NCBI GenBank assembly: GCA_003339415.1
Contig: PDHQ01000027.1
Location: 1-64,000 of the forward strand
Source: Ophiocordyceps camponoti-saundersi (nom. inval.)
Taxonomy: Eukaryota; Ascomycota; Sordariomycetes; Hypocreales; Ophiocordycipitaceae
Direction: 5' to 3'
Length of the DNA: 64,000 nucleotides
The translations under genes were made by a program, and so were the position numbers. A model generated the notes under the pieces. That model saw only the letters and a list, made by a program, of their open reading frames with translations. It did not search any database and had not been told where the DNA came from. Below are positions 54,649 through 64,000 of the stretch, in pieces. Each line of letters starts with the position of its first letter. Positions within the stretch are counted from its first letter, which is position 1.

Positions 54649-55041
54649 GGGGAGGGAGGGGAGGGGGGGGGGGGGGGGGATATCTGACGGACACCGGGAA
54701 GCGACTCGAAGTGACTATATGATGAAATGAGTGATGAAGCTGTGGGAGACAGAAGAAGAAAGAGTCAAGTCAAGTGACAACGAGGGGCCTCAGGAGAGGC
54801 CATCCTGAAGACCATGTGGATGGATCATGCAAGCACTGGCTATGAATGCAGAAGGAAGGACGACGATTTTACTAGCTGACAGAAGGTGATGATTGGCTGC
54901 TCGCATAGACGAGGAGTAATGAGATGAAAGATGAATTCGCGGTCGCATTACTTTCATAGAGGTCGTAAGTCATGGGCATAGCCTCTACATATATGTAGTA
55001 AGGATACTATATCCAACGGTCGTCTCCAAAGCCCGTCTCCA
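54649..55041. other. Convergent spacer UCH / F-box gene
   Basis: 0.39 kb containing both 3' UTRs and a G run (54665-54679). No gene seen. Confidence 0.65.
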
Positions 55042-57105
55042 TCAGTCATCCGGATACTGCTCCCGAATGTTGGAAACGAAAGTGCAAGAAGCTCGATCAA
55101 AGCGCTTGAAGAACCTGCCAGCAAGGGGAAACATATCGTCGTCGACCTGAGAAGCGTCGGTGATGATGTCGATAGTTTCTGCCCCGACGACGTGTGGCTC
55201 AGAGCCGGTGCTGGGGCTAAATGGGTTAGCCGACGGAAGAGGGAACCATATAGACGGCAAGGGGAGAAAGAGAAGGGATGGGTCAAAGTTCTCACAAGCA
55301 CATAAAGTAAAACTGTCGACCAGCAGGACGCTCATCCGCGTGCGAGACATTTACGGACCTAGTAGCCTTATCGGTCCAGCCAGTGATGACGCCGATCCAG
55401 CCGTAGCGACGATGACGAAAGACCTGACCGATCTTATACGGCACGCAATCACTGCTTGGCAGGGCGGAACGAGTATGAACGGGCGGCACTCTCTCATCGT
55501 GGTCGCGAATCTGACGCAAGTGTTCCCATGGGTCGTCGAGGCCACGGTTTCTGTGACGGGCGAGACTGTCTCTCAACGGGGTCGAGCCGTCGTACAAGGG
55601 CCAGAGATACTTGTCGATGAGCCAGATATCCTCGGGCCAGGAGCCGGCGAAACGACGCAGAAAGTTGGCCAGACAGTCGTCCCACTCGAACGTGTTCGGC
55701 GGCTTGAGCATAAGCGGTGCCCAGCGTGACGAGTACAAAGCCGCATCCATGTTCATGGCGCTGTTTCCGCAGAGGAGCTGGATCAGCCCCGGATGGACAT
55801 TTTCTTGCAGTTCAATCAGGCTAGCGAATGTGGACCTGATGTTACGTGCCGTGCGCAGGGCGACGAGGGCGGTGGGCACGGGCGCGAAAAAGTCGTCGCT
55901 GCTATTATGCCATCCGAAGCGCACCAGCAGAGCCTGGAAGCAGGCGGTCGGTACTTCGTCGTCGGAGCCGTAGGGGTTGAGATAGAGGCTCTCCCTCGTC
56001 TCTCCGCAGTCGGTAGCGCCGTCGAGGGTCCAGCCCTGGGGCGCAAAAACGATGACGTGGACATGGCCGGGAAAGGCACAGCACTGTGCCGTCAGTCCGA
56101 TTCTGGCCGCCAGGCAGCAGAAGATGGCGCTCGAGATGATGTGACCGGACTCGTGGTCCTCGTGTCGGAGGGCCTGACCGATCAGGAGGTTGCGCAGGTT
56201 ACGATAATTGAGGTCCGGATTGCACATTCCCGTGAGGCCGTTGGCGCGGATCCATCGATTGAGAGTAAGGGCTTTGTGGCGGGTTGTCATTTCGTCCAGG
56301 TTGGGGCAGCAGGCTCGAAACTCAGCCGCTCTATCGTCGAGCATTTGTGAAATCTGACAAACGAGTCGGTTAAGCGTTGCCCTTACGCCTTGATAAGGAG
56401 TGTCTTCGGCTAACTTACATCGTCGAGATCGCCGTACTGATCGTGTAGGACGAACATGTCGAAAGCGCCTAAAGCGCGCTCAAGTCTGACACTGGCAACA
56501 TTAACGTCGAGTGAGTCACGATCCTGGCGAAGCTGATGCCATTCTTCTATCGCGATGCTTCTGTGAATGCTGCCGAGAAGAGCATTACTGTAGTATCTGG
56601 AATTGACCGTCGTCAGCTGAGACGACCGGTGGCAAGGGGTGGAACATGGAAAGTCATACCTTCTGGCCAAGTAATCGTCGGCAGACTCGTCCGTCCGGCA
56701 TTGGGTGAGTAAGAAGTCTTTGGCGTCATAGCCAAGCCGTGCGACTTGCTCAAATCTCTTCAAGCGGCCGACTTTTGTCGAGATGATGCTGTCCAGGTTT
56801 TCCACGACGATTCGGTTCTGGCGCGTCCTCTGAATGTACAGCTGCTTCCAATCGACCTCGAACGCCTTGCGCCGGAGCTTGCGGCGATACTCATGATGCT
56901 GGTGCCAGAACCGGAAAGACGAGCTGCAGTGATAGCGCCATAGTAGAGGCTCGTTTGCGAGGCGATTGAAACGTCGCGATAGATACTGCAGGCTCTGAAG
57001 GTTGTCCGCGGGCGAGATGTAATAGAGGAGGTGCTGGATGATTTCGTCGGGCACTTTTTCCAGTGACATGACAGACAGGCGGTACTTGTACGGAGCGACT
57101 TCCAA
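55042..57105 (-). CDS. F-box protein with transglutaminase-like and YccV-like domains (FBXO21-type)
   Basis: Four exons (57105-56660, 56596-56419, 56353-55296, 55216-55042), introns 63, 65 and 79 bp, give 618 residues. F-box proteins bring substrates to SCF ubiquitin ligases. The F-box is at about 16-58 (EKVPDEIIQHLLYYISPADN ... FNRLANEPLLWRYH). The middle (about 210-400) is a SirB1-like transglutaminase-core fold with MTTRHKALTLNRWIRANGLT and IFCCLAARIGLTAQCCAFPG. The last 110 residues form a YccV/hemimethylated-DNA-binding-like domain (YKIGQVFRHRRYGWIGVITG ... DDMFPLAGRFFKRFD). This domain order is that of animal FBXO21. All junctions keep frame, and exon 4 restores the YccV end. A second in-frame ATG at 57069 (MSLEKVPDEII) may be the true start. 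Confidence 0.88.
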
Positions 57106-57583
57106 TCCTGTTCCAGAGGCCGTAGACGGAGCCTGTCGGGGTCGATGGCGATGGCGACTTGATGGACGTCGAGGAGGAGGAGGAGGAGGAAGAGGAGGAG
57201 AACAGGGCCTTGGTGCGGAGGCAAACTCGCGGCAAGAGATACGTACTCCTACAGGCTACCGCTGAGGTCGCGTGCTGCCTCTTAGAAAAACCTCTTTAAA
57301 AAGAAAGACGCTGATTGGCCCAGAATCTGCAGCATCTGATTGGCTTGGATGACAGCTGCCGCGCTAAGCCGAAATAGGGCCGTAAGTAAACAATGCAAAA
57401 AGCAACTGGCTTGGCTCTACGAGACGCGATGAATATCTGCAACGAATAGACCTTTTTTGACTGTCCTTTCTCTATCCATCTTGTTCGATTTCCGGCCTCT
57501 AGAGGAAATGCATAGTCCAGAGCTGATCTTTGGATAAGCACTCTACTGCTCTGAACCGGCCCTTTTCGCCATCCTCCGCCGCC
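57106..57583. promoter_or_regulatory. Divergent promoter region, F-box gene and ApsB/Mto1-like gene
   Basis: Under 0.5 kb holds both promoters. A GAGGAGGAG run (57170-57202) and two CCAAT-type words (ATTGG in CTGATTGGCCC and CTGATTGGCTT, near 57310 and 57338) are seen. CCAAT boxes are common in fungal promoters. Confidence 0.5.
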
Positions 57584-60500
57584 ATGGTTCAACCAGGCTT
57601 TGGAGGCGCGCTCGACACGCCCCGAACCGTTGCCGACGCGACCTTTCTCAGCCGTCCGCCCGACTTCGCCGACGTCTCTCAGGAGGCTTCCTTTCAATCG
57701 CCACGTCGCGACGGTGAAAACAACCTGCTGCGACATCTCGGCGCAGGCGGCCGTCGCGGTATCGATCTCGCAACTCCCCGTCATCAGAGAGGCAAGCCGC
57801 TCGCCGATCGTCGGAACTTGCCAGCCAGCGTGGGAGGAGCCGAGTTTACGCCTTTGCTGAAATCGGCGACGAGAAATAGCGCTAGACGGCTCGGTAAGGA
57901 AAACGCCGTTACTGCTGTTCGTGGCTCCCCCGACCTCGATCGCATAGACGAGGTTGAGGTGACGCCCATCCCCCGTGGAGATACGTCAATATATGCCGCT
58001 TCTCGTGGCAGTCAATCTTTTCTCGATAAGACAGCGCTGCCTCAGGTCGACAGCAGTAGCGTCGCTTCGACTCCCCTCGCGCGGCCTTCCAAGGACAGGG
58101 GCCCTCTACAGGATGGGAATCATCTGTCATTACGAGAGCAAGAAAATGTCATCGACCGCATTGAGAAGGAAAATTTTGGTCTCAAGCTCAAGATTCACTT
58201 TCTCGAGGATGCGCTGCGCAAGGCCGGCCCTGGCTACAGCGAGGCCGCCCTCAAGGAGAACACGGAGCTCAAGGTGGACAAAGTGACGATGCAAAGGGAG
58301 CTTCATCGCTACAAGAAACAACTGACGTCGGCCGAACGTGATCTTGAAAAGTACCGCCAACAGATGCTCGACCTCCAGGACAAGGCAAAGCGCAAGCAGC
58401 CGGACGACTCTCAGCTTCAGCAGCTGCAAAAGACGCTGAAAGAGCGCGAGTCCGATCTCGACAACCTGCAACGCCAGGTTGACCGGGGCCAGCATCATCA
58501 CGAGACGGAGCTGGAGACGCTCAAGGACACGGTCGAGGATCTCGAGGCCGACCTCCGAGAAAAGGAACGCATCATTACCAGTCGCGAGGACGAGCTCGAA
58601 GACCTTCGCGAAAAATTGCAAGAGGCCGAGGAAAAGGCGAGGAACTCGCAGCACCAACAGGCTGCCGATGAGGCTCTTCAGGACGAGCTCGAAGAGGCGC
58701 AGGAAACGATCCAGCGTCTTCAACACGACACGCGCCGGCTCCAAGAGCAAGCCGACGACAGCAAAGACAAGATGAAGGCAGCCGTGGCAGAGAAGCAGCG
58801 TGCCGAGGAGGACCTTCAGACGTTGCGTGCAGAGCTGGCCGACAAATCCATCGTCACCAAGGGCCTGTCGCGTCAGCTTCAGGACAGGGTCGTCCGACTG
58901 CAAGACGAATTGGAAAAGAGCAGCAAAGAGTACGCCGGTCTAGAGAAGGAACTGGCAAGGGCCAATGGCGAAATTGCCGAACTGCGAGCCGGGCTGGAGA
59001 GCAGGGACCATGGCTCGGTCCATCGGATGCAGGAGCTGGAGGCCGAACTCCTGGCCGTAGGCGACGAGAGGGACGAGCTGCAGTCGCAGAACGAAGCCCT
59101 CGGCGCCGATTTCGACGGCCTCCAACTAGAAGCCGACCGGCTGCAGAAGAAGGTGCAGGATCTGGAGACGAGGCTGGCGCAGGAGAGAGAGCTGGCGCTA
59201 GAAAAGGAGAGAGACCTTCGCAGCCAGTACGACGGCGAGATATCGCGACTCAACGACGAAATCTCGGATCTCGAGGCTGAGGTGCGAGAAAAGGAAAACC
59301 TGTACGACAACGACAGCGACAAGTGGGAGACGCAGCGACAGACACTCGAGTCGGAGCGGGACCGGGCCGAGGACAAGGCGGCCGGCCTGCAGCGGACCAT
59401 CGACCGGCTGCGCTTGGCCGAAGGAAGCCTGACGGACAAGGAGTCGAAGCTAAAGGCTGCTATGGAGAGCGAGGGCGAGCGCCATCGCAGCGAGGCGGCC
59501 ATGATGAACCGGCAGATGGACGAGCTCAAGGAGGCTCTCGAGGCGCGACAGACGCTGCTGACCAGCCTCCGCGCCGAACTGTCTTCGGTGCGAGATCAGC
59601 TCCGGCAGACGCAGATCGATTACCAGGCGCAGGTCAACAAGGTCGTCGGGTTGGAAGATGAGGTTGAGGTTCTGCAGACCGCGCGCCAGGACCTTGAGGC
59701 GGCTCGACTCGAGAGCGACAGGCTACGAAGCGAGCTTCAGCGCCACCAAGAACAGCAGCAACAACAAAGAGGCAGCAGCCCCTTGTCGGAGTCGACGGCG
59801 CGGCTAACGAGCCAGCTCTCAGAAGCAACGCGTCAACTAGAGAGGGCCAACAGGGACAAGCAGTCGCTACAGGATCAGCTATCGAAGCTCAAGGCCGATC
59901 TCGTCACAGCGCGAGACTCGCTGGCCGAAGCTGAGGCCGAACGAGACGAGCTCGAGCAACGGGCTCAGAACGAGGATCAAGATATGGGCCTCCGTACGGC
60001 CAAGATGCGCCTCGACGGCGAGCTCCGAAGACTAAAGGAGGAGAACAAACGGCTCGTCTCGCAACGGGACGCGCTCGAGAGTTCGCTCGAGGAAGAGCTG
60101 GACAAGGCGACCGCTTCAGAGGAGCGATTGGCCCAGCTTGAAAACCAGCTTCGTCAGTCGTCTGCCAAGGAGAATCAAGAGCTGGCCGGCGCGAGACGAT
60201 CGATCCGCGAACTGGAACGACAAATAGCAGACTTGGAAACGCAGCAGGAACAAGAAGACGACGGAAGCCGTCTTCGTCAAGACCTCTCGGCCGCGCGGAA
60301 GAAGGAAGTCCAGCTCCTACAGCGCGAATCAAGTCATCGCGATGCCCTGAAGGGTCTGAAGAAGCAACTAACCGAACTGGAACAACGACTTCACGAAAAG
60401 GACGTCTCCCGACTCATGCACCAAGACGACCAATCTCAACTGCGACAACAGCTAGACGAGGCAGAGGATCAGCGCCAAGTGCTTGAAGAAGTCCTCTACG

Positions 60501-61263
60501 AAGCCCGTCATCAGGCCGAGGCAACGGCGACGCAGCATCAGCAAGCCCTCGGTCGACTGGTCTCGGAAGCAGAGCAGAAGCAGGTTCTCATCCAGGGTCT
60601 CGTCGAGGCCGAAGCCGCACTTAGACGAAAACTCGAGCGTGCACGCAGCGAGCGAGCTGCTTATCGTCTCAGTGCTGAGAGGCTTGCTCAACGCCTTCGT
60701 CAGAACACTTCTTCCAGTCCCGCGGCTACGACGACGACGACAAAGACGGAGGAGGACAAGGTCCTCAAGGAGAGACGAGGCATGGTGATGCAGATGGAGT
60801 GGATGCAGGCTCGATGGGAGCGCGAGGCGACGCTTCGATCCGACGCTGCCTATGCCAAGGCCTTTGTTCAGCTCGAACTGGCCGTCGCCCAGGCATGGTT
60901 CGTGTCCCCTCTTTTCCTCTGCAACCCACTCTCCTCCCGTCCCTACCTCTGCATTTCTTGTATCTTGGTCTCGCTGACGCTTCCGTCATCAACAGCAACA
61001 AAGCCCAGCTCCGCGAACTCGACGATATCCGCGCCCGCCTCGCCGTCACCAGCCGAAGCAAACACCCTCATCCCGTAATACCCATCTCGTCGCCGTCGCC
61101 GTCGCCGTCGCGTCTCCGTTCTTTGCTGCTAGCCGTTCGCTTCGTTGTTCGTGCCCGCATCGCCGCTCGCTCGTGGGCGCGTCAAGAGGTCGTCCGTCGA
61201 CGTCTGGTCGCCGCCTTTCGCGACGGTCATAAGAATGATCATCGTGGTCGTCTCGAGTCATGA
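57584..61263 (+). CDS. Spindle pole / MTOC coiled-coil protein (ApsB/Mto1 type)
   Basis: Two exons (57584-60897, 60996-61263; 98-bp intron) encode 1193 residues. Proteins of this type (Aspergillus ApsB, fission yeast Mto1) recruit gamma-tubulin complexes to septal and spindle pole microtubule organising centres. Residues about 183-216 hold the centrosomin motif 1: LREQENVIDRIEKENFGLKL then KIHFLEDALRKAGP, the gamma-tubulin-complex-activating segment. From about 220 to 1040 the sequence is almost unbroken coiled coil rich in Glu, Leu, Arg and Gln. About 1063-1115 is the Mto2-binding-like region (RRGMVMQMEWMQARWEREAT, AYAKAFVQLELAVAQACNKA across the splice, then QLRELDDIRARL). A 70-residue SP- and Arg-rich tail follows (ISSPSPSPSRLRS, AARSWARQEVVRRRL). 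Stopping within the intron would truncate the Mto2-binding segment. Confidence 0.9.
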
Positions 61264-61650
61264 ACCAGTTAATTCGTCGTCTTCAGCATGTTTCGGTTGG
61301 ATATTTCAAACAAGCCGGAAAGGGTCTTCTTCTTCTTCTTCTTCTTCTTCTTCTTCTTCTTCTTCTTCTTCTTCTTCACGGGATACGCATGCACAGGAAG
61401 AAAATTGAATTCTGCATCAGGCGTATCATCCACGTCTCTTTTCCGTCCTCGAGACGCAGCCGTAATGACTCTCCTCTAGACCGTATCTAGACACAGCCCT
61501 CGAGCCGGGATTTTCAAGTAGAATACTAAAATGTCATCATCATTCGACAGATTCCCGGCGTAAGTATGTACAACACACATATGCTGCAACGTAAAGCCCG
61601 ACCTTTCCTTGTCCCTTCGACGGCGGAGCAACCGATCCCAGCAACCCACT
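61264..61650. other. Convergent spacer, ApsB-like gene / metacaspase
   Basis: Contains a (CTT)n run of about 51 bp (61327-61377) and the two 3' UTRs. No gene seen. Confidence 0.65.
61327..61377. repeat. (CTT)n trinucleotide microsatellite, about 17 copies
   Basis: A perfect CTT run in the 3' flank shared by two convergent genes. Confidence 0.95.
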
Positions 61651-63706
61651 CTACATGACAAACAGCAGGTTGGTGTCTGCAACATGCCGTTAGCCTCTCA
61701 GGTTGCCTGTACGAAACTGCTCTTCTTACTCAGTGGATGGCTGCAGGAGAGCTGCGGCTTCTGTGTGTACTTGGTCGCCAACTCGTCCCGTATGCTGTTG
61801 AGCAGCTGCACGTAGCTCTGCTGCGGGTTCTTTTTCAGCGCATTGACAAATGCCCACGACATGGCCCCCGTCGGCTGAGAGGCAATGGTGGCATCGGCCC
61901 TGCAGTGGTCATGTCAGCTGAAGTCATTGCCAGAAAACGACAAGGAGATTAGGGAAGATCCCCATGGTCCCAACGCAACTCATCGCCCCGAATGCCAGGC
62001 TGCAACCAAACGGTTGTTATCTGACATCCAGGGCGCCCATGGACAATATATCAACAAGTTCCGTCTATACATGACAAGGAAACACTCTCTCCTCCAGCCA
62101 TATCATCTTTTAGGGCTCAGCCCGTTATCTCGATTGGACGCCTTGCGTCGACTTCTTTCACTGTCACTTGAACCCATGAAAGACTGAAAGTAGACGCTCT
62201 TCGCCAGGAAAAGTTTGCGACCAAAGCAGTCAACGTGAAAGAGAGGCGACAAGACAAGCATAGGATGTCAAATTCAATGCCAAAGTGGCATTAAGTGAGC
62301 TTCGCCATAGTGGTTTGGAACAGCAGAAACAGGGTAAAAGGCAAGAACAGGGCAGGGGAGCACCCACGATGTTTGGTCATCCTTGCTGCCGGACAACATG
62401 ATGACGTCCGCCGGGGAAGTCTTGGTGGCCAGAGCTCGGCTGCGAGACTCGTCTCCACTGGTGGCCTTCTTGAAGAAGCTCGCGATACCGTTGGCGACGC
62501 CACCGAGGTCACCTTGGCTGTAGGATGAGATGACACCGAGCAGCCCCTGGCTGGCTTCCTTGGCGAGATTTGGTGTCTTGAGGATACCCTGTGTCGAGTA
62601 AATGTATGGCAGGTCAAGAGCGGTGCCGGAGTGACACGAGTCGAAGATGGCCGTCAGTCTCACGCCCGCCTGAAGAGGCTGAACCATGATGCGATGCATC
62701 TCATCGTCGGTGATGTGGCCGGTTTGACGGAAGTCGACAGGATATATGACTTCATCGTAGCCGTCGGGCTCGTCACCGTCGACGTCCTTTGTTTGACCGC
62801 CATGGCCTATCGCGCATCAGCGGCCAAGTGTCTCATCCACTGAAATGGAAGCTGCCTACCTGAGTAGTGGAAGAACAGGGCGTCATTAGGCCGGGCATCT
62901 TTGACCAGCCAGTGCATAGCGCGCAAGATGTTTTGCTTGGTAGGCTGGCTCATGGGGTTTTGCTGATCGTCAGTCAATATAACCATGTCCTCCCTCTTAT
63001 AGCCAAAGTGCTCGGCAAGGTATGCCGTCATGTTTCGAACGTCGTTGATGCAACCGCGAAGCTGGCCGCGCTGGCCAAAGTAATTGATGCCGATGAGCAG
63101 CGCTTTGCGACGGCCGGTGCAGTTGGAGTACCGGAATGCGTAGCCTTGCGGTGCACCTTGACCGAACTGCTGGGGTTCCGACGGCGGCGCCTCCGGGCCG
63201 AGCCGCGCTTGTGGGAGAGGACTGTGATGCGCCGGATGCATGCCTGAGCGGGAGCCATCTGTTAGTCTATGGCTCGATATATCGTGGCGCGCTGAGGCAG
63301 GCCTACCGGGACTAGGCCGCGAACTGCCATAGCTCTGCTGCGGTACCACATGGCTGTAAGAGCCCGGATCGACATACTGCTGAGGAGAAGGAGAGTTTTG
63401 CTATTCCATCTGTTTAGAGAGCGGACGGAGCCCGAAAGGCGGCAGAAGACGATACCTGATATCCATACTGGAATTGGCCAGGGTGGTAACCGTAACCCGG
63501 CTGAGGAGAGCCATGTCCCTGCTGATAACCATTGAAACTTTGTTGGGGTAGAGGGGCCTGCCTGTGACGAGGCGAAAGAGACTGTCAGACAGCTCAACAG
63601 AGGCGCGCTGGAGAGGAGGAGCGAGGACTCACTGGAAATAGTTGCCAGAGAATTGCTGCTGCGGGTGACCGTAGCCGCCGCCTCCGCCGTAGGGGAAAGC
63701 GGACAT
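61651..63706 (-). CDS. Type I metacaspase
   Basis: Seven exons (63706-63633, 63561-63456, 63379-63307, 63243-62860, 62806-62368, 61899-61730, 61676-61651) encode 423 residues. Metacaspases are calcium-dependent, Arg/Lys-specific cysteine peptidases linked to stress response, protein quality control and cell death in fungi. The N terminus is the usual Gly/Tyr/Pro/Gln-rich prodomain ([34 protein letters not shown]). The catalytic fold starts [20 protein letters not shown]. His214 is in HYSGHGGQT and Cys270 in FDSCHSGT, both intact. Next are [20 protein letters not shown] and LSCSHPLNTNLLFVM at the end. The last exon is only 26 nt but supplies the conserved NTNLLFVM. Intron 5 is 468 bp, much longer than any other here. 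All splices keep phase. Confidence 0.93.
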
Positions 63707-64000
63707 GTCGGATTGGCGAGAGAAGTTGCAAAGAGGGCTCGAGGATGCGTGGCTCGAGGCCCAGCGCCGAGATGGCTGGGTCGCAAAACACACAGGCGCG
63801 CACGCAGACCGAGAACCGGGGAAACGAGGCGCACACAGCCGTATGGGTTATGAGTTGATAGATGGGAGGATCGTTAAGGAGTCGGCAGAAGGCGTCGGTG
63901 TCGGAAACAGGGGGGGAATGGCTGGGCGTAGGACAGAGAGGTTGGAGAAGACAAGAGAGTCGTGTGTGGGTGTGTGCACATAGGGAGGGGGGTGGGGGAG
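63707..64000. other. Metacaspase promoter region, window edge
   Basis: Only the proximal promoter and leader are visible. G-rich at the right end. No second gene is supported before the window ends. Confidence 0.5.

Noticed and set aside
58130..58903. 257-codon Leu-rich frame on the minus strand that looks like a membrane protein
   Set aside because: Antisense of the Glu/Lys-rich coiled coil of the ApsB/Mto1-like protein; such coils read backwards as Leu/Phe-rich sequence.

Overview
The window is nuclear DNA of a filamentous ascomycete, most likely a sordariomycete, possibly from the Hypocreales. The reasons are compact genes interrupted by short introns (mostly 51-147 bp, with GT...AG ends and CTAAC/CTGAC-like branch sites), a GC-rich coding bias, fungus-specific proteins (Hpc2, Pom152, an ApsB/Mto1-type spindle pole protein, a fungal metacaspase), and one small AT-rich, RIP-like island. 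The species cannot be read from the sequence alone. Functions below are assigned from recognised protein motifs and family knowledge, not from database searches.

Layout. 1-6.6 kb: microsatellite-rich intergenic DNA with a decayed MFS transporter (about 4.26-5.39 kb) and an intron-containing tRNA-Lys(CUU). 6.6-11 kb: eIF2A and an RPAP1/Rba50-like protein, both on the minus strand. 11-14.6 kb: a long repeat- and pyrimidine-rich spacer leading to HPC2 (+). 18-26.4 kb: a GGA clathrin adaptor (-), TSR3 (+) and mitochondrial IF-2 (-). 26.4-32 kb: two tRNA-like Pol III candidates, an unnamed membrane protein (+) and VPS74/GOLPH3 (+). 32.3-35.8 kb: the nucleolar protein SURF6/Rrp14 (-) and a PP28/HASPP28 phosphoprotein (-). 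36-38.3 kb: HIS1 (-), bracketed by a diverged pair of direct repeats, one of them AT-rich. 39.7-43.3 kb: an unrecognised 470-residue protein (-) and mitochondrial succinyl-CoA:3-ketoacid CoA-transferase (-). 43.9-51.4 kb: UTP22 (+) convergent with POM152 (-). 52.6-64 kb: a UCHL5-like deubiquitinase (+), an FBXO21-like F-box protein (-), an ApsB/Mto1-like spindle pole protein (+) and a metacaspase (-).

This is a housekeeping neighbourhood, not a gene cluster. Several genes share broad processes: ribosome production (TSR3, UTP22, Rrp14), translation (eIF2A, mitochondrial IF-2, tRNA-Lys), chromatin and transcription (HPC2, RPAP1-like), Golgi traffic (GGA, VPS74), ubiquitin and proteolysis (UCH, F-box protein, metacaspase). 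Nothing shows co-regulation. I found no secondary-metabolite, mating-type, defence or CRISPR-like system. The most unusual points are the repeat pair around HIS1, the AT-rich island, the tRNA-like elements at 26.6-26.8 kb, and two short motif families (ACCTAGGT palindromes and ATCCGTA/TACGGAT) scattered through non-coding DNA.
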